From contig JAAWOE010000001.1 of assembly GCA_022799315.1 (NCBI GenBank), forward strand, positions 62,001-126,000: a DNA stretch of 64,000 nucleotides, in the 5' to 3' direction. Each line of letters opens with the position of its first letter. Position 1 is the first letter of the stretch. The stretch comes from Clostridia bacterium (GTDB taxonomy: Bacteria; Bacillota; Clostridia; TANB77; CAG-508). The notes beneath the pieces were generated by a model. It was not told the DNA's origin. It made no database searches and was given only the letters and a program-made list of their open reading frames with translations. Shown piece after piece: positions 32,373 to 41,641 of the stretch. The translations under genes were made by a program, and so were the position numbers.

Positions 32373-32849
32373 ATGAAAAGAAAAATGAGTTTTTTGTTGG
32401 CAACAATGATGTTGGTTTGTTCTATGTTCTCGACTACGGCTTTTGCAGCTGAGCCGGAAAACGCAAGTGCAGTAGAGGCTGAAACTGAGGATTCCGTTAT
32501 CATGAGAGCAGGAGCGGAAACATGGTATACTGGAAGTGCTATGGTTGGTGAATTCACCATGACAGGCCGGAATACCACACCTGTAAAAACCATGGGGAAT
32601 TCAGGTACGCTATCCATTTTTGGATTCTACAGTGAGTTCATCGGCGAAACAGGTCCCGTAACATTAACTGTACAGATTAAAGAAGCATATACAGGAAAGG
32701 TGTTGGCTTCTACTGTTGCGAACAATCAGGAGAGCAGAGGTTTTGCGGTATCTACCAATGTTACTGCGGGACAGAAAGTGCAGATATATTTCAAAACGAA
32801 TGAAGGCTCCCGCAAGGTTGATGTCGGATATGGATACACTCTGAAATAA
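32373..32849 (+). CDS. Small secreted protein of clearly higher GC content (probably recently acquired)
   Basis: Signal peptide MKRKMSFLLATMMLVCSMFSTTAFA; GC-rich codons including in-frame CGG at 32568. Confidence 0.75.
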   Translation: MKRKMSFLLATMMLVCSMFSTTAFAAEPENASAVEAETEDSVIMRAGAETWYTGSAMVGEFTMTGRNTTPVKTMGNSGTLSIFGFYSEFIGETGPVTLTVQIKEAYTGKVLASTVANNQESRGFAVSTNVTAGQKVQIYFKTNEGSRKVDVGYGYTLK

Positions 32850-32953
32850 GCCTATATTCTGTAAAAGGTTGATGCCAAATATGGTTACACCTTAAAACAA
32901 AGCGATATTCTATAATTAGTAATCAATAGCATAATTAACATTTCCTGGTTTTG

Positions 32954-32985
32954 GATGGTTTCCGTTTTGGAGACCATCTTTTTTT
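32954..32985 (+). terminator. Rho-independent terminator
   Basis: GATGGTTTCC gtttt GGAGACCATC TTTTTTT. Confidence 0.8.
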
Positions 32986-33080
32986 ACAAAAAGTATGATA
33001 AAATTTTAAAAAGTGAAATGATTTTCGATTTTAAAGTATCTAATAAGTATATCAAGCTTGAAATATAAAAGGAGAAGCAA

Positions 33081-33596
33081 ATGGAAGAATTAATTTTAAA
33101 GGCTAAAAATGGTGATAAAGTAGCGTTTACAGAATTAATATTACAAATAAAAGAACAGCTTTATAAAATTGCTAAATTACGAGTGAAAAATGATGACGAT
33201 GTATTTGATGTAATTCAAGAAACAATGATAGTGGCATATAAATCTCTAAAAAAGCTAAAACATGATCAATATTTTAAAACTTGGATTATAAAAATTTTAA
33301 TTAATGAATGTAACAAATTTTATAAATCTAAGAATAGTAGAGCAGAAGATTCGTATGACATATTGAGCAATAAAATAATTAGTCTAGATGATACAGAAGA
33401 AAAAATGAACTTTACTTTTATTTGTAACAAATTGAATACAGAAGACGGCACAATTATTCTTTTATATTATATGGAAAAATATACAGACAAAGAAATAGGA
33501 CAAATAATGAATATGAAAGAAAGCACAGCTAGAACAAAAAGAACAAGAGCAAAGGAAAAATTAAAGAAAATTTATGAAGAATATTGGAGGATATAG
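33081..33596 (+). CDS. ECF-type sigma factor, paralog of 30488-31006
   Basis: KKLKHDQYFKTWIIKILINECNKFYKSK shared with the other copy. Confidence 0.9.
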   Translation: MEELILKAKNGDKVAFTELILQIKEQLYKIAKLRVKNDDDVFDVIQETMIVAYKSLKKLKHDQYFKTWIIKILINECNKFYKSKNSRAEDSYDILSNKIISLDDTEEKMNFTFICNKLNTEDGTIILLYYMEKYTDKEIGQIMNMKESTARTKRTRAKEKLKKIYEEYWRI

Positions 33597-34792
33597 ATAT
33601 GGATGAATTAGATAGAAAATTATTTAATGATTTATCAGAACAAGTAGAGATTCCAATTAGATGTGAATATATTATAAAAAATGCATTAAAAAGTAGAAAG
33701 AATAAAAATACAATAAGAAATATTACTTTAATAGTAGCAAAAGCTTGTGGAATAATATTTCTAACATCAGGAATAGTATTTGCTTCTGCAAAAATATATG
33801 AAAATGTATGGAAAGAACCTCAAAAAATTGATAGCTTCTATGGAGATAATTATGAATATGATGGAAATGAACTATATGGAATAGGACATACAAAAGATAT
33901 TGAGATAAATGAAAAAAATGTTATTACAAAAGATAAAGCAAAGATAAAGTTTGAGGCTATATTGAAAAAATTTGGATATGAAAATGAAAAGATTATTTCA
34001 ATAGAATTAGCTGATAATCCTTCAGATGATAGCCTGTTGTATAGAGCAACAACAGAAAATAAATTTATGTTAGATTTAGATGCAAAAGATACTAGAAATT
34101 TCAAGATATTTACAAATGTTGCATACAAAGATATAGAAAATTATAGAGGAACTCAAGAAGAAGTACAAAGGGTAGTTGAAGAAATATGTAAAAAACAAGG
34201 ATATGATTTATCTACATATAATCATAAAGAAATCAAATTTAATATATCGCAAAAAGTTTATGAAGAAGCGTTACTAAATAATGTTTATATAGAAGATAGC
34301 CCAGAAAATGCTACTATATGGGAAATTAAGTATAATAAAGAGCATAATGGAATTATTAATAAATATGAAGAAATAACTGTAGGCATAGTACCAGAAATAA
34401 ACGAATTATATTATTTTATATATACAGATAAATCTCCTCAAAATACAGATATAGTAGTAGATAAAGAAAAAGCAAAAGAAATAGCATTAGCAAAAGAAAA
34501 AGAACTAAATGTAGAACATAATGTTAAAAATATTGATATAGAACTAGACATAATAAAAATGAATGGCTATGCATATTTAAGAAAAAATGATTATGAACAT
34601 TATTACAAATCAAGGACGACACCTAATTATCCAATAGAAAAGCTACAATATTATCGTGTAGAAGATAATATTAGACAAGTTTGGAGAGTTAAGTTGGAAT
34701 TTGAACAAGCAAATAATTCTAAATATAATAGAGAGAACAGCTTTACATATTTTATAGATACTACAACTGGCGAAGTTGTTGGAGGAGAATAG
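33584..34792 (+). CDS. Membrane-anchored anti-sigma-like protein
   Basis: Overlaps sigma gene; single TM, exported domain. Confidence 0.6.
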   Translation: MEDIDMDELDRKLFNDLSEQVEIPIRCEYIIKNALKSRKNKNTIRNITLIVAKACGIIFLTSGIVFASAKIYENVWKEPQKIDSFYGDNYEYDGNELYGIGHTKDIEINEKNVITKDKAKIKFEAILKKFGYENEKIISIELADNPSDDSLLYRATTENKFMLDLDAKDTRNFKIFTNVAYKDIENYRGTQEEVQRVVEEICKKQGYDLSTYNHKEIKFNISQKVYEEALLNNVYIEDSPENATIWEIKYNKEHNGIINKYEEITVGIVPEINELYYFIYTDKSPQNTDIVVDKEKAKEIALAKEKELNVEHNVKNIDIELDIIKMNGYAYLRKNDYEHYYKSRTTPNYPIEKLQYYRVEDNIRQVWRVKLEFEQANNSKYNRENSFTYFIDTTTGEVVGGE

Positions 34793-34994
34793 AAAAAGGT
34801 TAAAGGCAGATAAATAGTTGTGAATTATCTGCCTTTGTGCTATTATGATAATAAATAAGATAAAAATAATCATAGAAATTATATATAAAAGAGTTTGCGA
34901 TTATGCAATGACTTTTCCATTAATTTTTGTAAAAACCAACAAAAAGCAAAGAAAAAAGTGTCTAAATAATAAGAAAGGTTAAAGGGTGATTTAA

Positions 34995-36164
34995 ATGAAG
35001 AAAAAAGTAGGAATAATAATTTTAATAATATCTGTTATAATATTAGCAGTTATAGGCGTGTTAATGTTTACAGGTATAGGTGGAGAAATAAGATCATTTA
35101 TATACTATAAAATACATACGCCACAGGAAATAACTTCATTAGATAAACAAGAACATATTAAAGTGACTTATACATATAGATGGCAAGAAGAAAATTTTAG
35201 TATAGATGTAACAGATACAGAACTTATAAAACTGATAGAGAATAATATTTCAAATAAAAAATTAGACAATTATTCTTCTCAAATCGGATTAGCAATTATG
35301 GGAGAATATAATGTAAAGTTAGGAAATGATATAAGTTTTGAATTTGATTCTTATGATGATGATGGTTTCGTTATGATAAATGATAAAGATAAACATTTTC
35401 TAACCAAAATAAACCCAGAAATATTAAAAAGGATTATAGAAATAGTAGATGTTAAATTGACAGAAAATATACAAATATTTAAAACAGATAAAATTACAGT
35501 TACCAAAAGAATAATGCAAGAAAATAAAGCATCTGTACTAAATGAATATAAAGTAGACATTGAAGAGAAAACAGCAATAGATTATATATTAGAACAATGT
35601 AAAAATATTTATACAGAAGATATTAACTATGAATTGAGTATTGTAAGTCCAGATTATGAATTAGATTTTAATAATAATTTAAAGCTACTAATTTATAAGG
35701 AAAATCAAAAAGGTTTTATGATTAAAGATGGATTTTTATTAAGGGCATATGGATTAAATTCATTTGACACAATTTTAGAAAATACTTTTGATAATTTAGA
35801 AACAAAAAAGCAGATGTTTACTGGAGATAAAGTAACAATAAAATCTCCAAACAAATCAATAGAAATAACAAATAAAGATACAATTGAAAAAATAGTAACG
35901 CCATTAATTTATTCAAAAATTTATAGACCTGATTGGATTGAAAATTATAATATAACTGAAGAATATAATAAAGGAATAAAAATAGATATAAACGATAATG
36001 AATTCTTAATACCTGGAATCCGAACAATAGGAAATAGATATGTTATAACAAAAGATAATAAAATTAGTTTATGTTTTCCGTTGCAAGACATTGAAAAGTA
36101 CACATATGAACTATTAGGAATCAAAGTGGAAAAGTATACAGGACCAATGACTATTGGAATCTAA
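34995..36164 (+). CDS. Exported hypothetical protein
   Basis: N-terminal signal/TM; 389 aa ORF. Confidence 0.5.
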   Translation: MKKKVGIIILIISVIILAVIGVLMFTGIGGEIRSFIYYKIHTPQEITSLDKQEHIKVTYTYRWQEENFSIDVTDTELIKLIENNISNKKLDNYSSQIGLAIMGEYNVKLGNDISFEFDSYDDDGFVMINDKDKHFLTKINPEILKRIIEIVDVKLTENIQIFKTDKITVTKRIMQENKASVLNEYKVDIEEKTAIDYILEQCKNIYTEDINYELSIVSPDYELDFNNNLKLLIYKENQKGFMIKDGFLLRAYGLNSFDTILENTFDNLETKKQMFTGDKVTIKSPNKSIEITNKDTIEKIVTPLIYSKIYRPDWIENYNITEEYNKGIKIDINDNEFLIPGIRTIGNRYVITKDNKISLCFPLQDIEKYTYELLGIKVEKYTGPMTIGI

Positions 36165-36383
36165 TTTTAAACGAAATAATAGAGAAACTTGATAATTAGA
36201 AAAACGAATTACTATTTTGTATAAATGAAAATGCTAATTGTAATTAAACAATTAGCAAAAACAAAAATGTGTATTAAAGCAGAAATGCCTAATAATATAT
36301 ATTGTATAAGAACTAAGGTGAAATTTGAAATTCTTATACAAATTATAGATAGGAACGACTTTGTATAAGAGGAGTTCCTATTT

Positions 36384-37115
36384 TTAGTAATTTAAATAGC
36401 AATACCTTTGTTTTTCTAAATAATGAACACATAAATCAACAAAGTATTTCAAACTAATTTTTCTGCCATCATAGTCACTCTGAAAAATACTATAAATAAT
36501 TTCTTTATCAGTATAATCTAACATATGATTTAAAGCTCGATCTATATTAGATCGTACAACTTTATCATTTAAAACGCCATTTTTTTCAGCAACTTTTTTT
36601 ATAAGCAAATTAGAATCTTTTAAAAAATTGTGGTCATTATATGCTAACAAAATAGCATCCTTTAAATAAATAGTTCCCTTAAAATAAGAAGTGAAACCAA
36701 GTTTCCATAGAATATTGTCAATAAATTTTTCAAGTTCCATAGTATTTTTTACACTATCTGAAACTACAGTAACAATATCCAATAATGAAAAATCAGAATG
36801 TTTCTTTCTTAATAAGTGATGATGTTTTTTGGAATAAATAACATCGTTCAAATTATTTGAATCAACTACTAAGATAATGATATTTTCTTTACCTATTCGA
36901 TTAATTGCATTCTTCAAAACATTTATACAAAATGTAATGGAAGTAATTGAATCTAATATTATTACTTTTTCTTCTGTTTTTATTTGATAAATTAAAGAGT
37001 TCAATTTATCTGATGATACGTTTGTTACTTCGATATCTAGTCCTTTTTCTAATGCCACATTTAATAAGCTATCATATAAAATATCATTATCATTAGCAAT
37101 TATTACTTTAATCAT
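36384..37115 (-). CDS. Spo0A C-terminal-domain-like regulator
   Basis: ILWKLGFTSYFKGTIYLKDAILLAYNDHNFL...LIKKVAEKNGVLNDKVVRSNIDRAL resembles Spo0A effector domain. Confidence 0.72.
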   Translation of the reverse strand: MIKVIIANDNDILYDSLLNVALEKGLDIEVTNVSSDKLNSLIYQIKTEEKVIILDSITSITFCINVLKNAINRIGKENIIILVVDSNNLNDVIYSKKHHHLLRKKHSDFSLLDIVTVVSDSVKNTMELEKFIDNILWKLGFTSYFKGTIYLKDAILLAYNDHNFLKDSNLLIKKVAEKNGVLNDKVVRSNIDRALNHMLDYTDKEIIYSIFQSDYDGRKISLKYFVDLCVHYLEKQRYCYLNY

Positions 37116-37171
37116 AATAATTCCCTCCTATAATGAATTTAATAAAATTATCTTATCATAAATTATAGACC

Positions 37172-37262
37172 ATGACAACCAATTAGAGAAAACAGAAAAT
37201 TCGACAAAATATGCGTATTTTTGCGTATTTATGCTTATTAATGCGTATTTTATGACAACCAA
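37172..37262. repeat. Iteron-like cluster: TGCGTATTT-type repeats flanked by ATGACAACCAAATTA direct repeats
   Basis: atgcgtatttttgcgtatttatgcttattaatgcgtatttt; ATGACAACCAATTA at about 37172 and ATGACAACCAAATTA at about 37251. Confidence 0.7.
37200..37208 (-). promoter_or_regulatory. 0A-box-like site upstream of the minus-strand Spo0A-like gene
   Basis: TTTGTCGAA on the minus strand, ~85 bp upstream of the 37115 start. Confidence 0.55.
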
Positions 37263-37518
37263 ATTAAAACATTATATGATTTTTTCTAGGACAATAGTCT
37301 ATAAGATTAAAGAAAGTATATTAATTAACACAAGAAAAAATAATTAACTTACTAAAGAATAATTAGTTACAAAATGACTTTGTTTTATAGACTATTTTTG
37401 TATTGGAGGAAAAGATATGATTTAAACAAATTAAATAGAATCAGATAATAAATATAAGTTAATAGCTTTCTTTGACTTGTAGACATTTGTTCAATTTGAA
37501 AAGATTGGAGAATGTAAA

Positions 37519-37953
37519 ATGGAAAGAAAAGACTATTTACTAAAAGAGTTATCAAAGGAGGAAAAATCATATTTAAAATCATTAGTAATAAATGTTAGGA
37601 AAAAATATATAAGAGATAATTACGAAAGCTTGAATAATCAATATGTAGATTTATATGGTTGCATTAATTTAGAAAGTGAATCTGTACTAGATGTTGTTAT
37701 CAATAAATGTGAAAATGAAATAAAATCTGCTATGGAATTTGAAAAAATAATATCTAATGAAAAATTGTATAATATTATAAAAACATTATCTTTAAAAGAA
37801 AAGATAGTGCTTTTTTCGTTATATAAGGAACATAAAAGTATAAATCAAACAGCATTAGAAATGAAAATAGAAAGAACAACAGCTTGGAGGATAAAAACAA
37901 AGGCATTAGACAAAATTGTAAAGGGATTGTTAGGAGGTAATCAAAGTGTTTAA
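37519..37953 (+). CDS. Sigma-like/HTH regulator of ICE
   Basis: C-terminal HTH LSLKEKIVLFSLYKEHKSINQTALEMKIERTTAWRIKTKALDKI. Confidence 0.6.
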   Translation: MERKDYLLKELSKEEKSYLKSLVINVRKKYIRDNYESLNNQYVDLYGCINLESESVLDVVINKCENEIKSAMEFEKIISNEKLYNIIKTLSLKEKIVLFSLYKEHKSINQTALEMKIERTTAWRIKTKALDKIVKGLLGGNQSV

Positions 37954-38113
37954 TGAATTTAAGTTAAAAGATAAAGAAGTAATAAAAATAATTAATGATT
38001 ATAAACCATTAATATTAAAAGAAAGTACACTTAACGAAGGAATTGATGAAGATTTAATGCAAGAAATAGAATTAGAAATTTTCAGAGTTTTAACAAAAAA
38101 TAGAAAAAGATGA
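37946..38113 (+). CDS. Short conjugative-transposon HTH-like protein (55 aa)
   Basis: GTG start overlapping the previous gene; MFNEFKLKDKEVIKIINDYKPLILKES... Confidence 0.4.
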   Translation: MFNEFKLKDKEVIKIINDYKPLILKESTLNEGIDEDLMQEIELEIFRVLTKNRKR

Positions 38114-38191
38114 GAAAATTTTAAAAAGTTGCAACATTATTAAAAAAATTTGGACTTCTATTAATAAATAAAGAAATGGAGGTACAAATTT

Positions 38192-38404
38192 ATGGAAATG
38201 AAAAACGAAAATAAAGATACATCTGAGTTAGATCTTATAACTGCTTATGCTCAAATGGTATTCTTTACTTTGAAAAATAGTGAAACAGAAATTACACCCA
38301 AATCAATAAAGGCGGAAATAAAAATGTTTTATGATAAATTTGGAAATAAAGAAGTAAAGAGATTAGCCAATATTATCATGAAAGAAAAGAGGGAGAAAAA
38401 GTAA
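38192..38404 (+). CDS. Hypothetical protein
   Basis: ORF with SD. Confidence 0.45.
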   Translation: MEMKNENKDTSELDLITAYAQMVFFTLKNSETEITPKSIKAEIKMFYDKFGNKEVKRLANIIMKEKREKK

Positions 38405-38405
38405 A

Positions 38406-38564
38406 ATGTTAAAGTATATTATTTTTTCTGTGATCTCTTTTCTGCTTGGTATTTTTGCAAAAGAGATTATAGAATTATTAGAAAAGAAGAAAAGATATAA
38501 AAAAATCAAACCTTTAAATAAACAAGATTTTAAACAAGCAATGAAAAATTTAGAAATTAAGTAG
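38406..38564 (+). CDS. Small membrane protein (52 aa)
   Basis: MLKYIIFSVISFLLGIFAKEIIELLEKKKRYKK. Confidence 0.4.
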   Translation: MLKYIIFSVISFLLGIFAKEIIELLEKKKRYKKIKPLNKQDFKQAMKNLEIK

Positions 38565-38653
38565 AGTTTTTTAGCTCTATTAATTTCTTCATGCAAAAAA
38601 AGTGTTAGCAAAAAGTTGCATAATAAATATGCAAAGCTAGAAAGGTTTATGTT

Positions 38654-39073
38654 TTGGATATTAAGGAAGAAATACTTGATTTATATTTTAATGAAAAAAT
38701 GAAACAGAAAGATATAGCTAATATTTTGAAAATTTCAAAATATAAAGTATCAAGAACTGTTTCAAAACATATTGATTACCAAAAAGAAAAAGAAGATAGA
38801 AAAAGAACGAATTATAATAAACACAAAAAAGAAACTAAAAAGCTTATATATCAAAAAAGAGCTAATCAGCAAATTGAAAATATAATAATAAGATTACAGC
38901 ATGTTCAAGCTAGTCGAGAATTATCTAGTAATATGCAAATTAGCAATCGTGCATTTAAAAAATGTAATTCATCGATTTATAGATATAATCCTAAAACTAA
39001 AACATATAAATTAAAAAGTGGAATTAATGTTACATATGATGTTCCTAAAAGCATAAATTGGAAAGGATTATAG
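38654..39073 (+). CDS. HTH DNA-binding protein (possible directionality factor)
   Basis: LDLYFNEKMKQKDIANILKISKYKVSRTVSKHI; immediately precedes recombinase. Confidence 0.55.
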   Translation: MDIKEEILDLYFNEKMKQKDIANILKISKYKVSRTVSKHIDYQKEKEDRKRTNYNKHKKETKKLIYQKRANQQIENIIIRLQHVQASRELSSNMQISNRAFKKCNSSIYRYNPKTKTYKLKSGINVTYDVPKSINWKGL

Positions 39074-39303
39074 TATTATGATAGTAAAAGAATATATAGA
39101 CGAAAAGACTAAAATAAGGATTCACGATGATTTCTGTTCAACTAAAGAAAAAGAAAATGAAGTGAAAGAAATTATTATAAGTCTATTTATAAAAAATATT
39201 AATAAAAGTTCTGAAAAGATTTGCAAACAATAAAAAGTAATGCTAAACTCACACACAAGACATTATAATATAAAGAAAAATAGATAGATAGGAAGGGGGA
39301 ATA

Positions 39304-40896
39304 TTGGAAGACATAATTATAAGCTACAGTGATGTAGTAGACTTTAGCAATGGTGATCATGCAATCTATTTAAGAAAATCTAGAGCTGATGTAGAAGCGG
39401 AAGCTAGAGGCGAAGGAGAAACATTAGCAAGACATTTAAAAATATTATTAGAATTAGCCAGAAAAACAAAAATAAGAATAGGGAAAATTTACTATGAGAT
39501 TGTAAGTGGAGAAAGCATAGCAGATAGACCACAAATACAAGAATTATTAGAGGATGTAAAACTAACAAGATGGAAGGGCGTTCTTGTAGTAGAAGTAGAA
39601 AGATTAGCTCGTGGTAATACAAAGGATCAAGGAATTGTGGCAGAAGCTTTTAGTATATCTAGTACAAAAATAGTAACTCCTATTAAAGTTTATGATCCAG
39701 ATAATGAATATGATGAAGAATACTTTGAGTTTGGATTGTTCATGTCAAGAAGGGAATATAAAGTAATTAATAGGAGACTACAAAGAGGAAGACTTGCATC
39801 TGTAAACGAAGGTAAATATGTTGGAAGTGTTGCACCTTTTGGGTGGGATAAAGTAAAAATAAAAAATGATAGCGGATATACACTAGGAGTTAATTCTGAA
39901 ACCAAGACTGTACAAATCGCGTTTGATTTATATGCATATAATGATATCTCATTGGGAGATCTTGCAAAACAGTTAGATAGTAGAGGGCTAAAGCCAAGAA
40001 AGACAAAAAAATGGAAAGTATCTACAATAAGGGACATGTTAAGAAATCCAGTACATATTGGTATGATAAAATGGAAGGCTAGAGAAGAAAAAAAAGAATA
40101 CAAGAATGGAACAGTTAAAAAAACAAGACCTCGAAACAAAAATCATATCTTAGTGAAAGGATTACATTCTGCAATTATAAAAAAAGAAGTTTGGGACATG
40201 GTACAGCAAAAATTGAATACTCATAAAGCACCTGTACAAGAGAACAATGTTGTAAAAAATCCATTAGCAGGATTAGTTCGCTGTTCTAAATGTGGCTCAA
40301 TCATGCAAAGAAGACCATATAACGCAAAAGGATGGGATGATACACTAATATGCCAAAATAACGAATGCGATAATGTTAGTTCAAAACTTTATATTGTAGA
40401 AAATAAAATTATTTCATCACTAAGAGAATGGTTGAAAGAGTATAAAATAGATTTTCAAGAAAATATCAATGCAATAGAAAATCAAAAAATAATGATGAGC
40501 GAAAAAGCTATTAAAGAATTAGAAAAAGAGCTAGAGATACAAAATAAAAAACTTTCAAATGTATATGACTTTTTTGAAGATGGTACTTATACAAAAGAAA
40601 TGTTTGTAGAAAGAAGTAGGTGCATTTCAGAACAAATTACTAATATAAAAACTAATATTGAAAAACAAGAAAAAGAGATTTCAGAGGAAAATATAAGAAC
40701 AGAAAATAAAAAGAAGATAATACCACAAGTCGAAAATGTAATAGATTTATATGATACTCTAGAAACACCAGAGGAAAAGAATTTACTATTAAAAACAGTA
40801 GTAAAAGAAATTAAATATTTAAAAACAGAGAAATCAATAAAGAAAAATTCTGATCCAACAAACTTTGAATTAGATATATATCCAAAAGTAGGATAA
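39304..40896 (+). CDS. Large serine recombinase
   Basis: AIYLRKSRADVEAEARGEGETLARH, ELLEDVKLTRWKGVLVVEVERLARG, recombinase domain and zinc ribbon CSKCGSIMQRR; TTG start. Confidence 0.95.
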   Translation: MEDIIISYSDVVDFSNGDHAIYLRKSRADVEAEARGEGETLARHLKILLELARKTKIRIGKIYYEIVSGESIADRPQIQELLEDVKLTRWKGVLVVEVERLARGNTKDQGIVAEAFSISSTKIVTPIKVYDPDNEYDEEYFEFGLFMSRREYKVINRRLQRGRLASVNEGKYVGSVAPFGWDKVKIKNDSGYTLGVNSETKTVQIAFDLYAYNDISLGDLAKQLDSRGLKPRKTKKWKVSTIRDMLRNPVHIGMIKWKAREEKKEYKNGTVKKTRPRNKNHILVKGLHSAIIKKEVWDMVQQKLNTHKAPVQENNVVKNPLAGLVRCSKCGSIMQRRPYNAKGWDDTLICQNNECDNVSSKLYIVENKIISSLREWLKEYKIDFQENINAIENQKIMMSEKAIKELEKELEIQNKKLSNVYDFFEDGTYTKEMFVERSRCISEQITNIKTNIEKQEKEISEENIRTENKKKIIPQVENVIDLYDTLETPEEKNLLLKTVVKEIKYLKTEKSIKKNSDPTNFELDIYPKVG

Positions 40897-40976
40897 GATA
40901 AATAAGAATAGAAAAACATATTAATACTTTCATATAAAATGGCTTTTAAAGCCATAAATTTTTTAAAAATTTTTAA

Positions 40977-41010
40977 TTGATAACAAAACGGGACTTACGA
41001 ATTAGCCCAT
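40977..41010 (+). other. attR: left arm TTGATAACAAAACGGGACTTAC plus core GAAT
   Basis: Matches internal site arm at 2294; joins cotJC reading frame. Confidence 0.85.
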
Positions 41011-41487
41011 TTAGAGATGGTAGGAAGTATAGTACACCAACTAACAGATGGAGTATGCCCAGAAGAACTTGCAAAAGCTGGACTTGGAGCATATTATACA
41101 GATCATGGTGTAGATGTATATCCTCAATCTGCTGCAGGAGTACCTTTTACAGCAGCATATATTGCAGCTAAGGGCGATCCAATTGCAAACTTACAAGAAG
41201 ATTTAGCAGCAGAACAAAAAGCAAGAGCAACTTATGAAAAATTAATAGATCTTTGTAAGGATGATCCAGATGTAGTAGATCCACTTCGTTTCTTACGTCA
41301 AAGAGAAGTAGTTCACTTCCAAAGATTTGGAGAAGCATTACGTGGAGTGCAAGATAAACTTGCAGAGAAAAAGTTCTATATGAATGGTTGTAAAAATATG
41401 AACAACAATAATTGCAACTGTTTAAACGAATTTAATAGTGTAAACAATTATAATGTTTGCGATAGCTTATGCAATTGTAATAAATAA
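41002..41487 (+). pseudogene. cotJC: 3' fragment of cotJC (restored on excision)
   Basis: LAHLEMVGSIVHQLTDGVCPEELAKAGLGAYYTDHGVDVYPQSAAGVPFTAAYIAAKGDPIANLQEDLAAEQKARATYEKLI... Confidence 0.93.
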
Positions 41488-41526
41488 TTAATAGAGAGAT
41501 TTCATTAAAAGAAATCTCTCTATTTG
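41488..41526 (+). terminator. Terminator after cotJC
   Basis: AATAGAGAGATTTC attaaaa GAAATCTCTCTATT. Confidence 0.8.
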
Positions 41527-41641
41527 TTTAAATACATAAAATAAAAGACAAAATGGACTTTTTTGAAAACTTATGTTAAAATATAATTAGGTGTTATGTA
41601 AATGTTAGTAAACAATAGCAAATGTTAAGGAGGAAGAAAGT

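Larger units (their letters stand above)
2240..41001 (+). mobile_element. ~38.8 kb integrative conjugative element inserted in cotJC
   Basis: Splits cotJC; serine recombinase at right end; relaxase, VirD4, VirB4, PrgI and M23 inside; shared GAAT at both junctions. Confidence 0.93.

Noticed and set aside
2240-41001. Prophage
   Set aside because: No capsid, terminase, portal or tail genes; complete conjugation gene set instead.
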